Shown here one piece after another: positions 35,201 through 41,845 of a DNA stretch of 52,873 bases (within the stretch, counting starts at the first letter, position 1; the number at the start of each line of letters is the position of its first letter). This DNA comes from Pseudomonas aegrilactucae (GTDB lineage: Bacteria; Pseudomonadota; Gammaproteobacteria; Pseudomonadales; Pseudomonadaceae). The notes beneath the pieces are model-generated. The model was not told the DNA's origin. It was given only the letters and a program-made list of their open reading frames with translations, and did not search any database. Location of the stretch: assembly GCF_019168305.1 (NCBI RefSeq), contig NZ_JAHTBI010000018.1, forward strand, positions 1 to 52,873, given 5' to 3'. The translations under genes were made by a program, and so were the position numbers.

Positions 35201-37909
35201 ATCCAAACCGCGCAGCAGATGAAATCCGCCTCGGACAAGACCGAGGACGGGCGCATGAAGGTGCTGGCGGGTGCCACCACTGCCCTGGCCGCCAACAACG
35301 CGGCCACCGCCGTGGCGCAAAGCCCGGGTGCGATGGGCGGGGTCAACATCAGCCTGTCGATCGGTGCGCAGAAGAGCCAGAGCGAGTCCAGGCAGAGCGC
35401 CGATACCTCGGCCAGCTCCACCGTGGCCGCCGGCGGCAATGTCAGCCTGGTGGCCAGCGGCGCCGGTGCCGACAGCGACATCACCGTGCGCGGCAGCCAG
35501 ATCAAGGCCGGCAACAATGCTCTGCTCGATGCCGAAGGCGATATCCACCTGCTGGCCGCGACCAACAAGGCCACCCAGCAGAGCGACAGCCGTGGCAGCA
35601 GTGCCAGCGTGGGCATCGGCTTTGCGTTTGGCGGCACACAGAACGGCTTCACCCTGAACCTGGGGGTGGCGGGCAACCGCGGCGAAGCAGACGGTGAGGA
35701 CATCACCCACACCAACACCCGTGTCGACGCCGGCAACCTGCTGCTGGTGCGCTCCGGTGGCGACACCACGCTCAAGGGCGCCGTGGCCAGCGGCAAGCAG
35801 GTGGTGGCCGATATCGGCGGTGACCTGAACATCGAGAGCCTGCAGGACACCAGCACCTACACCGTCGACGAGAAAAGCATGAGTGCCGGCCTGAGCCTGT
35901 GCATCCCGCCGTTCTGCTGGGGCGTCAGCACGGCGGGCGGCAGCCTGGGGGCCGGCGCCACCGACATCGACTCCACGTACGCCAGCGTCACCGAACAGTC
36001 GGGCATCAAGGCCGGCGACGGTGGTTTTGACATCCGCGTTGGCGGCAACACCGACCTGGTCGGCGCGGTCATCACCAGCAGCGACAAGGCCGTGCAGGAA
36101 GGGCGCAACCAGCTGGTGACCGCCACCCTGACCACCCGCGACATCAAGAACGAAGCCGAGTACGACGCCAGCAGCGTAAGCCTGGGCGGCGGTTATGGCA
36201 GTGCCGTGGGCAAGGATCCTAACGGCACCGTGCAGGCCGGCCCGACCCAGACACCGGGCAGCACCTTGCCCAATGAAGGCGGTTTCAGCGCCACCCTGCC
36301 GGTGGCCCTGGGGGCCCGCGACAGTGCCAGCAGCGTCACCCGCAGCGGTATCAGTGGCGGGCTCATTCGCGTGACCGATGACGCCGGCCAGCAGGCCCTC
36401 ACCGGCAACACCGCCGACATGACGGTGGCCAGCCTCAACCGTGACGTGTCCAGTGATCGCGACAGCAGCAACGCCCTCAAGCCGATCTTCGACGAGCAGC
36501 AGCTGCGTGCAGGTTTCGAGATTGCCGGGGCGTTCACCCGCGAAGTCGGCACCTACCTGGACAACAAGGCCAAGGAGTCCACCAGTGCCAAGCGCCTGCT
36601 CGACGAAGAGCGGCAGAAGCCGGCCGACCAGCAGGACCCGGCCCGCATGGCGGCGTTGGCGCAGACCCTCAAGGACAACCAGACCTGGGAATTCGGCGGT
36701 ACCAGCCGCGCGGTGCTGATGGCCTTGACCGCCGCGGCCGGTGGCAATATTTCCGGCAGCGGCGCGAGCATGCTGCAGGCCACGGCGGTGAACTACATGC
36801 AGGGCCTGGCGGCCCAGGAAATCAAGCTGATTGCCGACAAGCTCGATTCGGATGTCGCGCGTACCGCCCTGCATACCCTGGCCGGTTGTGCCGGGGCTGC
36901 TGCGCAGAACGCCAGCTGTGGCAGTGGTGCACTGGGCGCGGCATCGAGCGTGGTGATCAACAACCTGGTCGAGCAGATTTCCGGTCAGGAAGGCGCCTCG
37001 CTCACGCCCGAGGAAAAAGAGGCTCGCAAGAACCTGGTGAGCTCGCTGATCACCGGCATCACCGTCGCCGCCGGCGGCGACGCTGCGATTGCCAACACGG
37101 CGGCGCAGATCGAGGCCGAGAACAATGCCTTCTGGATCCCGGTGATCATGGGCGGTGCCTGGCTGATCGACAAAGGCATGACCGCCTATGAAGCCTGGCA
37201 GGACATCAAGGCGCTGGAAGCCGGCACCACCACCCTCGAAGAGCTGGCGATCGCCAAGGGCGAGGACTACATCATGCAAGTGGTTGCCGGCAACATGGGC
37301 AAGTACGGCATGAAGGCGGTGAAGAAGGCGGGCGGCTGGGTGGCGGAAAAAGTCGGCCATCACAGTGACGATGTGGTCATCACCGCGCCGTCGCCGCTGG
37401 ACCCCGGCAAGCTGACCACCCGCGCCGACGGCCTGCCGGTGGAGCGTGTGCAGGCCGGCAGCAAAGGCAACTGGGACAAGACCGTCAACGGCGACCTCAA
37501 GCCCAGGACCGCGTATGAACTCAACAACGGGCATACCTACGTCACCGATGCGTCGGGGCGGGTCAATTCGGTCGAGGGCCAACTGAGCCTGACGACCATG
37601 GATCGCAACCCCTATCAGCAATGCAAGGTTGGCCATTGCGGCAATGCAGGCGATGATGGCGGGCACCTGATCGCCTCGAGCCTGGGGGGCGCGGGTGACA
37701 AGATCAACATGGTGCCGCAGGCCGCCAAACTGAACCGTGGTGACTGGAAGCGCATGGAAAACGAAATGCGCAGCGCGCTGCAGGCCGGCCAGACGGTCAG
37801 TGTGAAGATTGATATCGGCTATCCGCCAACGGGCGGTGTGCGGCCGAACGAATTCACGGTGCTGGCGACCATCGACGGCAGGGTGGTGCCCTACCGGTTT
37901 ACGCAATGA
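29219..37909 (+). CDS. cdiA: CdiA: giant contact-dependent inhibition effector with nuclease tip
   Basis: 2896-residue TpsA exoprotein. In order: an extended signal peptide region (MNKHLYRIVFNKARGLLMVV), a signal peptide ending PAWAAG, and a TPS secretion domain (about 70-330; VVIANPAGVTCNGCGFIN). Next comes a long FHA-1 beta-helix built from LDNRGG-like repeats (about 330-1190). A central region (about 1200-1590; FYRIQRKGRDS, LSSDYMLQQLHLDPGQTLQRL) is the likely receptor-binding part. FHA-2 repeats follow (about 1600-2330), then a pretoxin domain with AENN (2633-2636) in place of VENN, and the C-terminal toxin. The toxin ends in an Endonuclease_NS_2-like domain with DDGGH (2812-2816), N2830 and N2839. 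It probably cuts DNA or RNA in neighbouring cells and is probably acylated by CdiC. Confidence 0.95.
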   Translation: MNKHLYRIVFNKARGLLMVVAENVASQGKAPGVTSGPVAGPTGTSAELGRLRFALMLALGLVTLDVAPAWAAGVVADGRAPAGQRPNVGQSANGTPQVNIRAPSAAGVSRNTYSQFDVDKRGVILNNAAKASQTQLGGWIQGNGNLSKGSARVILNEVNASNPSQLRGYVEVAGQRAQVVIANPAGVTCNGCGFINANRATLTTGQAQLENGRITGYQVKGGTLRIEGKGLDSADADYTDLIAQSVQVNAGIWAKDLKVTAGRNQVNADNTRASKLAGSDEEAPAIAIDVAKLGGMYAGKIMLVGTEGGVGVRNAGKIGAGAGEVVISADGQLLNSGSISSAGATRVTATGGVDNSGTVYAKGDLRLSSAGNLHNSGTLASQANVHLKATGAKASITSSQGSALAAGLDDKGKLGNTGNLTLSAANVQASGEHLAGGTLHVSAGQVDLSGSRNVAGNITLTGSDINLGNASVDASQTLTATARQVLRSDAAKVVAGNLQLRAGELSNVGGALTQSGQGTTSIKVDGTLDNRGGRIASNATHAGISAATLVNADGRIEHAGQGTLDLAAGTLDGTQGILVSTATLQVKAGQVLLDDSVAQGKHVVIEADTLSNHGGKVLATEAGDLTVTTQGLLDNTGGTLAASGNGVLRAGTLDNRGGTVSAGGTLYAGADALLNTAGTFAAIRQMTLNAAHLDNSGGTVGSVQGGLLLSARDSVLNNQGGRLEAAGDIVVTGQGIDNSGGVISGLALSLNSNGQLLQNAQGTLDARTTLDLRSGRLENVGGLIQSQGKLTLHTGDQALVNLDDGSGRGIISQGALEIHSASLNNAGGFISAKGALQLLAPEVANTGGRIVGSSSVLVQGNHLNNQAGQLQSLGTIDVVSAERLDNQGGLIRSAGLLHVEAGTLDNSATQGDNQGLQGHALRLNADVLGNQAGAIRADTTLHIGVSQVLDNTGGLISSSQHLSIADRDPNARRQSISNLDGRLLAGQSLSMNAAYYNGNGQAVSLGDLTLRLLAGLELNGLLQANGTLDVQTDGALNNNGKLLAGTSMLLDANTVDNRADGEISADQVRINAHESLTNRGLIDGQKVRLQAGTLYNLGSGRIYGDQLGIAAGTLVNANEGDRSGVIAARGRLDIGATQIDNREAALIFSAGDMAIGGALDGADHASGRATLLTNASATIESLGHMTLDVQTLHNLNNHFSTREVEISRQSFQEFQLAGSPNRYQANQVGFRHNEVQYLITPEGQRDNWNRYDVTRVVRETQIATSAPGQILAGGNLVINADEVLNDNSHVIAGGLLQGAIGKLVNTEFKGQQVTADSGTVTNFYRIQRKGRDSQGARVARYVPAPLVQEITLYPTVWQELAAITGSGTQVDGHASQVSDQQALGAGAVDAAAGNAYQVAPIIEVAAQTTLNTQGVSEQIRSGGPALTLPSNSLFNTNPLAIRNYLVETDPRFAGYRNWLSSDYMLQQLHLDPGQTLQRLGDGFYEQKLIREQIAQLTGRRFIDGYASDEEQYRALLDNAVTVASTWQLVPGVALTAGQMAQLTSDIVWLVEKQVTLAGGETRKVLVPQVYVRVQQGDLNGAGALMAGQQLKLDVANNLTNSGSLGGGSILALTAQNVDNLGGRIQADKVSVQARDNLDNLGGLIGAVDSLAVTAGNNLNVISSTHDSSSEQGTRTNLSRMAGLFVSGAGGTLSASAGNDINLAGAQVVNAGVGGSTQLVAGNNLNMTTVTESHQQSITWDSSNWRKDASRTEVGSNVQATGDVSFKAGQDINLRAATVSSTQGAVLLEARRDINLTAGQDERFADEAHKSKGGNGMFSSKTTTTRDTLSETLAQGSTVSAEQAYLQAGRDVTLRASNVVSTDRTVVLADNDINIEAATDTQRERHDKSVKKSGLFSGGGIAVTLGTQQQSVEDLTTSTTAVASTVGSTQGDVLIAAGKDYRQVGSHVMAPKGDVDISAERIDILEARNLVQRQHETLFKQTGLSITITNPVLTAIQTAQQMKSASDKTEDGRMKVLAGATTALAANNAATAVAQSPGAMGGVNISLSIGAQKSQSESRQSADTSASSTVAAGGNVSLVASGAGADSDITVRGSQIKAGNNALLDAEGDIHLLAATNKATQQSDSRGSSASVGIGFAFGGTQNGFTLNLGVAGNRGEADGEDITHTNTRVDAGNLLLVRSGGDTTLKGAVASGKQVVADIGGDLNIESLQDTSTYTVDEKSMSAGLSLCIPPFCWGVSTAGGSLGAGATDIDSTYASVTEQSGIKAGDGGFDIRVGGNTDLVGAVITSSDKAVQEGRNQLVTATLTTRDIKNEAEYDASSVSLGGGYGSAVGKDPNGTVQAGPTQTPGSTLPNEGGFSATLPVALGARDSASSVTRSGISGGLIRVTDDAGQQALTGNTADMTVASLNRDVSSDRDSSNALKPIFDEQQLRAGFEIAGAFTREVGTYLDNKAKESTSAKRLLDEERQKPADQQDPARMAALAQTLKDNQTWEFGGTSRAVLMALTAAAGGNISGSGASMLQATAVNYMQGLAAQEIKLIADKLDSDVARTALHTLAGCAGAAAQNASCGSGALGAASSVVINNLVEQISGQEGASLTPEEKEARKNLVSSLITGITVAAGGDAAIANTAAQIEAENNAFWIPVIMGGAWLIDKGMTAYEAWQDIKALEAGTTTLEELAIAKGEDYIMQVVAGNMGKYGMKAVKKAGGWVAEKVGHHSDDVVITAPSPLDPGKLTTRADGLPVERVQAGSKGNWDKTVNGDLKPRTAYELNNGHTYVTDASGRVNSVEGQLSLTTMDRNPYQQCKVGHCGNAGDDGGHLIASSLGGAGDKINMVPQAAKLNRGDWKRMENEMRSALQAGQTVSVKIDIGYPPTGGVRPNEFTVLATIDGRVVPYRFTQ
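30180..32800 (+). repeat. FHA-1 type repeat array inside cdiA
   Basis: The protein carries many degenerate units of about 20-25 residues around LDNRGG, LDNSGG, LDNQGG and similar motifs alternating with GTLDLRAG-like strands (for example TLDNRGGTVSAGGTLYAG and HLDNSGGTVGSVQGG). This is a beta-helix filament, and the DNA repeats are too diverged for simple recombination. The estimated span is read from the translation. Confidence 0.8.
37127..37909 (+). other. CdiA-CT: variable toxin region with DNA/RNA non-specific endonuclease domain
   Basis: Region after the AENN motif (residues 2637-2896). The first part (FWIPVIMGGAWLIDKGMTAYEAWQ) is hydrophobic, like the cytoplasm-entry domains of CdiA-CTs. 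The final 110 residues hold the nuclease motif GDDGGHLIASSLGGAG with H2816 as the probable general base, and metal-binding-type Asn residues in KINMVPQAAKLNRGDW. The pairing with a YezG-type immunity gene matches known Endonuclease_NS_2 toxins. Confidence 0.85.
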
Positions 37910-37921
37910 CAAGGGGTTGGA

Positions 37922-38305
37922 ATGAAGACTGTTGAAGAGGCTTACCAGAATCTTGGCCAGTACGTGCTGGCCTTCATCGGCAACCGCCCCTGGGATGCGG
38001 CGGGCTGCCGCATGAGCGTGTACGGCAAGATGGCGTCCGGTTACCAGTGGTTGAGCTGGCAGGGCCAGAAGGACGACAAGGGTGGCTTTGAAGGCAATAC
38101 CGCCAGCATCTGGAAGGGGCTGGAGGCGGCGACATTCCTGCGTGACGACCTACTGCGCAACCAGGGGCAGCGGATCTGGGCGCTGGAGTTTCGCCTGGCG
38201 CCGGATGGCACGTTCAAGATCGAGTACGACTACAACAAACCGGACGATTACGAAGAAACCGACGAACTGGTCGGCGATGACGACAGCCTGCCGGGTAACC
38301 CCTAG
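37922..38305 (+). CDS. cdiI: CdiI: YezG/DUF600-type immunity protein
   Basis: 127 residues, acidic, with no signal peptide. It begins 12 bp after cdiA with AGGGG upstream. The C-terminal FRLAPDGTFKIEYDYNKPDDYEE is the hallmark of the YezG/DUF600 immunity family, which neutralises DNA/RNA nucleases of polymorphic toxins, such as YeeF in Bacillus. It should bind the CdiA nuclease domain in the cytoplasm and protect kin cells. The base composition at the 3' end of cdiA and in this gene looks slightly less GC-rich than the neighbours, as is usual for exchangeable toxin-immunity modules; I did not compute it. Confidence 0.88.
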   Translation: MKTVEEAYQNLGQYVLAFIGNRPWDAAGCRMSVYGKMASGYQWLSWQGQKDDKGGFEGNTASIWKGLEAATFLRDDLLRNQGQRIWALEFRLAPDGTFKIEYDYNKPDDYEETDELVGDDDSLPGNP

Positions 38306-38337
38306 CGCGGGCTGCTGACCCGGGTGCTGGGAAAGCG

Positions 38338-38359
38338 AAGGGCTGCATCAGCAGCCCTT
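38338..38359. terminator. Hairpin between cdiI and the convergent DUF805 gene
   Basis: Perfect 9-bp stem AAGGGCTGC/GCAGCCCTT with loop ATCA, located 33 bp after cdiI and 9 bp from the stop of the opposing gene. It could serve both directions, though T-runs are short. Confidence 0.65.
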
Positions 38360-38367
38360 GCGTTGGA

Positions 38368-38820
38368 TCAGTTGATGCCTTTGGGGTTTGGACCGAAACG
38401 GTTGGTGCCCGGGTGGCTGTCCAGCAGCATGAAGATGAAGCCGACGATCGGCACGATCTGCCACCAGCCGCTGCGGTCGGTATCGTGCATGCGACGTGCG
38501 CCTACCGCGATGCTCGGGATCAGGATCGCCAGGTTGAACAGCAGCGAGAAGAAGCCCGGAATACCCACCAGGCCTTCGATGAAGCCGATGACCGCGCCGA
38601 TCAGCACGTTGAACAGCAGGAACATCCAGAATTCCTTGCGGCTCGCGCGACCGGTGAAGGTGGCGTATTTCTTGAGTACGTCAACGTACCCAGTGCCAGG
38701 TGCCGCACCTTCCGAAGCCGCATAGGCCGGGGTGCTGGCCTGCGGGGCGCCGCAGCCTGGGCAAGCCAGGGCCGTGCTGTGGATTTCCTTGGCGCAGCCA
38801 CGGCAAAAAACCATACTCAT
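38368..38820 (-). CDS. Zinc-ribbon DUF805 membrane protein
   Basis: 150 residues. The N-terminal zinc ribbon has two CxxC pairs (FCRGCAKEIH and ACPGCGAP). A linker and a DUF805 domain follow, with about three to four membrane helices (FWMFLLFNVLIGAVIGFIEG, FSLLFNLAILIPSIAVGARR) and the DUF805 signature RRMHDTDRSGWWQIVPIVG. The function is unknown. The N-terminus is almost identical to that of the upstream gene on the same strand, 15 bp away. The pair is probably co-transcribed and convergent with the CDI locus. Confidence 0.87.
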   Translation of the reverse strand: MSMVFCRGCAKEIHSTALACPGCGAPQASTPAYAASEGAAPGTGYVDVLKKYATFTGRASRKEFWMFLLFNVLIGAVIGFIEGLVGIPGFFSLLFNLAILIPSIAVGARRMHDTDRSGWWQIVPIVGFIFMLLDSHPGTNRFGPNPKGIN

Positions 38821-38835
38821 TTGTTTTCCCTCACG

Positions 38836-39189
38836 TTAATTAACTGATAGACCGATAAACACGAGCAGCGAAACGCTCGACAGCACAACACCGGCGATCG
38901 CCATGTTGTTGCCCGGTTTTTTCTGCACGATGCTGATGATTCCGAAGATGAGCCCCATCACCGCGAAGATCGACAGGCCCAGCAGGGTTTCGCTGTCCCA
39001 TTCGCTGTCGTCGAACAGCGTCAAGCCGCACAGGATGCCGAGAATCAACGAGACGATGCCCATCCACGGCGAGGCCTGGGCGGCCTGCTGAGCGTGTGAT
39101 GGCAGGTGTTGTACAGCGCCGCATTGCGGGCAGGAGGGCGCCGTTTCATGAATTTCCTTGGCGCAACCACGACAAAAAACCATTGCCAT
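38836..39189 (-). CDS. Zinc-ribbon DUF4190-like membrane protein
   Basis: 117 residues starting at the ATG at 39189, with AAAGGA six bases upstream; a GTG at 39192 is also in frame. The N-terminal zinc ribbon is MVFCRGCAKEIHETAPSCPQCG. Two or three membrane helices follow (GIVSLILGILCGLTL, LLGLSIFAVMGLIFGIISIVQ, MAIAGVVLSSVSLLVFIGL), in the style of DUF4190. The function is unknown. The first 14 residues nearly match the next gene, which suggests duplication or domain swapping of the ribbon. Its upstream region (39190-39438) holds no gene I can support. Confidence 0.82.
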   Translation of the reverse strand: MAMVFCRGCAKEIHETAPSCPQCGAVQHLPSHAQQAAQASPWMGIVSLILGILCGLTLFDDSEWDSETLLGLSIFAVMGLIFGIISIVQKKPGNNMAIAGVVLSSVSLLVFIGLSVN

Positions 39190-39438
39190 CACACATCCTT
39201 TTGTAAACGGTTGACCTACCCGGATTTACTATCGGGCCTGTCGCGCAGAACTTGACGCTCGCGGACAAATAATCACGCCACTGCACGCCTTCAGGGCGCA
39301 GTTTATGAGTGGCAGAATTGGGTAGGCGGCAGAGTTTACCAATTATTTCAGAGATGGTGGCATTTAGGACCGCTTGTCCGTGATATCTGCGAAACCGCCG
39401 GGAGGCCAAGGCTGCACCTCGCCTCTCGGCGCGTGTGC

Positions 39439-41739
39439 TCAGAACGAGGTGTTCAACGTGACTGACAGGTTGCGCGGGTCGCCGTAGATGGCGCCGGCGT
39501 AGAACCCGTAGCGGGTGTAGTAGTGCTTGTCGAACAGGTTGTTGGCATTGAGGCTGACACTGGTGTGCTCGTCGATGTCGTACCTGGCCATGGCATTCCA
39601 GATGGCATAACCGGACCAGTTGACGTCAGTCGCGCTGCGGCTGACACCGTTGGTGGGCACGCCGGCCGGGGTCGACGTGGCACGGATGTTGGTCTGTGCC
39701 GTCACCCCGGTGCCCAGCGTCAGGCGTTCCAGCGCACCGGGCAGCCGGTAGGTGGTCGAGGCCTTGAACAGGTGCGACGGGTCGCTGCGACCATCACTGT
39801 CCAGGCGTCGAAAGTGCAGGTAGGTGTAGCCGCCGTAGATGTTCCAGTTCGGTGTCAGCGCACCGGCAACCTCCAGGTCGATACCGTCGCTGTCCTGGCC
39901 GGTACCGGCGGTGTAGGCCTGGTCACCGGTGGGGGTCAGCGCGTCGCCATCGGTCACCGCCTTGTTCTCCTGGCGGGTACGGAAGTAGGCGGCCTGTGCG
40001 TTCAGCCGGCCGTCGAACCATTCGCCCTTGATACCGGTTTCATGGCTTTGCCCGCGAATCGGCTCGACCTTGCCGCCACGCCGGGTGGTTTCCGATTGCG
40101 GCGAGAAGATATCGGTGTAGCTGGCGTACAGCGAGTAGGTGTCATTGAGGTCATACACCGCGCCCAGGTAAGGGGTGACGATGCCGTTCTCTTCCTGGCG
40201 GGTGCGCCCGCCCGCGTTGCTGCGGCTGATGCTGGCGTAGTCGCTGACGCGCGCGCCGAGAATGACCGAAAACGGCTCGGTGATGCTCAGGCGCGTGGCG
40301 CCATACAGGCCCTGCAGGCGCGTGGTGGTCTTGCTGTGCAGGCCGGTCCTGGACGCGACCATGTTGAAGTCGTCATCCACCCCGTTGTGCCAGTTGCCCA
40401 GCTCGAAGCCGTTGCTGACGCGGAACTGGCAGCCCAGCGCGCTGGCGCTGGTGCGGTCGGCGCTGGTCATGCGGCAGCGGTATTGCGGCGACCAGGCCAC
40501 GGTGCGGCTGTCGCTGTAACCGAACATCGCCTGGTGGGTGCGACCGAACAGCTGGAACGGGCCACTGAGGTCGAACTGCGCCGATTGCTGGGTGGTGTCG
40601 GTGGCGCTGTGCAGGCCGTTGAGCACCGCGCCGCTGCCGTCCTGGTCCCAGTAGCCACCGAAGTTGCCGCCACCGGCGGAGTTGACCTTGGCCAGGCCAC
40701 GGTGGTTAAGCACCTCGGTGACGCTCTGGGCGGCCTTGACGTTCAGGCGCCAGTCATTCTCGAAGCGGTGCTCCAGCGAGGCGAAGCCGGTGCGCGTGGT
40801 GTACTCGCCAAAGCTCCAGCTGGGGGCCACGTTGGTGCTGCGCGGCAGGTCGGTCTTGCTGCCATCGGCGTACCAGATCGGGATGTTGGCACCCCAGCCG
40901 CCGCCGACCACCTTGTAATACTCGTACTGGTAACCGGCGCCCAGCGTGGTGGCATCGCTCAGGTCGAACTCGAAGTTGGCCAGCGCGGCGCGCGAGCGCT
41001 CCGATTGCTCGTCGCGGAACGAGTTGGCGTCCTGCTGCGTCATCACCAGGCGCGAGCGCAGGCGGCCGTCTTCGAACAGCGGCAGGTTGAGGTCGGCGCC
41101 CAGACGGCGCTTGTCCCAACTGCCGTACGTGGCGTAGGCGCTGCCACCGAATGCCTTGCCGGGGCGCTTGCGTATCAGGTTGATGGTGGCCGAAGGGTCG
41201 CCCGTGCCGCCCAGCAGGCCATTGGCACCGCGCACGATGTCGATGCGCTCGTACAGGTCCATGTTCAGTGCGCTGCCACCGCCACTGAAGCCCGAGTCAC
41301 CCTGAAACTGCAGCCCGTCGACCTTCCAGTTGCTGATCGAATAGCCGCGCGCGCGATAGTCGGTACGCCCGCCCACCTCGGACTTGCTCATGCTCACGCC
41401 CGGCGTGGTTTCCAGCGCTTGCTCGAGGGTGGCGATCTGCCGGTCACTCATCTGCTCGCGGGTGATGGTGCTGACCGATTGCGGGGTCTGGCGCGGGGTT
41501 AGGCGCATGCCGGTCGAGCTGGTGGTGCTGGTGACGGTGTAGCCCAACTGCTCGGCCGCGTCGGGATCTGGCGCGTTGTCCTGCACGCTGGTGGCGCCCA
41601 GTTCGATGACCTGCTCGTTGGCCATGGCCAGCCCGCTGGCGCCGGCGGCAAGCATGCCGTTGAGGCTCATCGCGATGAGCCAGGTGGCACGCTTGAAGGG
41701 GAAAGGGGGTGTCAGAGAGAGGGGTTGATGGTTGCTCAT
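39439..41739 (-). CDS. TonB-dependent siderophore receptor, FhuE-like
   Basis: 766 residues from the ATG at 41739 ([15 protein letters not shown]). The signal peptide ends near GLAMANE. The plug carries [20 protein letters not shown] and [15 protein letters not shown]. The barrel ends LSVTLNTSF. The pattern closely resembles FhuE, the coprogen/rhodotorulic-acid receptor, throughout the plug and the start of the barrel ([31 protein letters not shown]-like order of motifs). No STN domain is seen, so control is by another route, most likely the divergent two-component system. The ligand is probably a hydroxamate siderophore made by another species. Longer in-frame starts up to 41895 run into the regulator's control region. 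Confidence 0.9.
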   Translation of the reverse strand: [766 protein letters not shown]

Positions 41740-41845
41740 GATGCCCTGCGTTATGATTGGTATTGCTTCGTATTTGCAGATGATTTTCGCTGCGATTTTA
41801 GTCATCCCGCCGCGGTGCGGTGTCGTGGGTTGTAGTGGGTACGTA

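Noticed and set aside
36700..36760. AAAG-type sequence (LTAAAGGN) in CdiA as a possible LapG cleavage site
   Set aside because: LapG substrates need a retention module just before the dialanine site near the N-terminus. This stretch is in the pretoxin part of a TPS protein, and such short motifs occur by chance.
31574..37912. Open reading frame of 2112 codons antisense to cdiA
   Set aside because: It is a shadow of strong codon bias in GC-rich DNA. The translation is low-complexity, rich in G, A, V, H and Q, with no domain pattern, while the plus strand encodes a clear CdiA.
39146..39409. Small open frame of 87 codons upstream of the zinc-ribbon gene
   Set aside because: It overlaps the start of a supported gene, has no ribosome site and shows no recognisable sequence. 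I treat 39190-39438 as non-coding.
41740..41845. Fur box between the FhuE-like receptor and the response regulator
   Set aside because: The stretch is A+T-rich with partial matches around TTATGATTGGTATTG, but too few Fur-consensus positions agree to call it.
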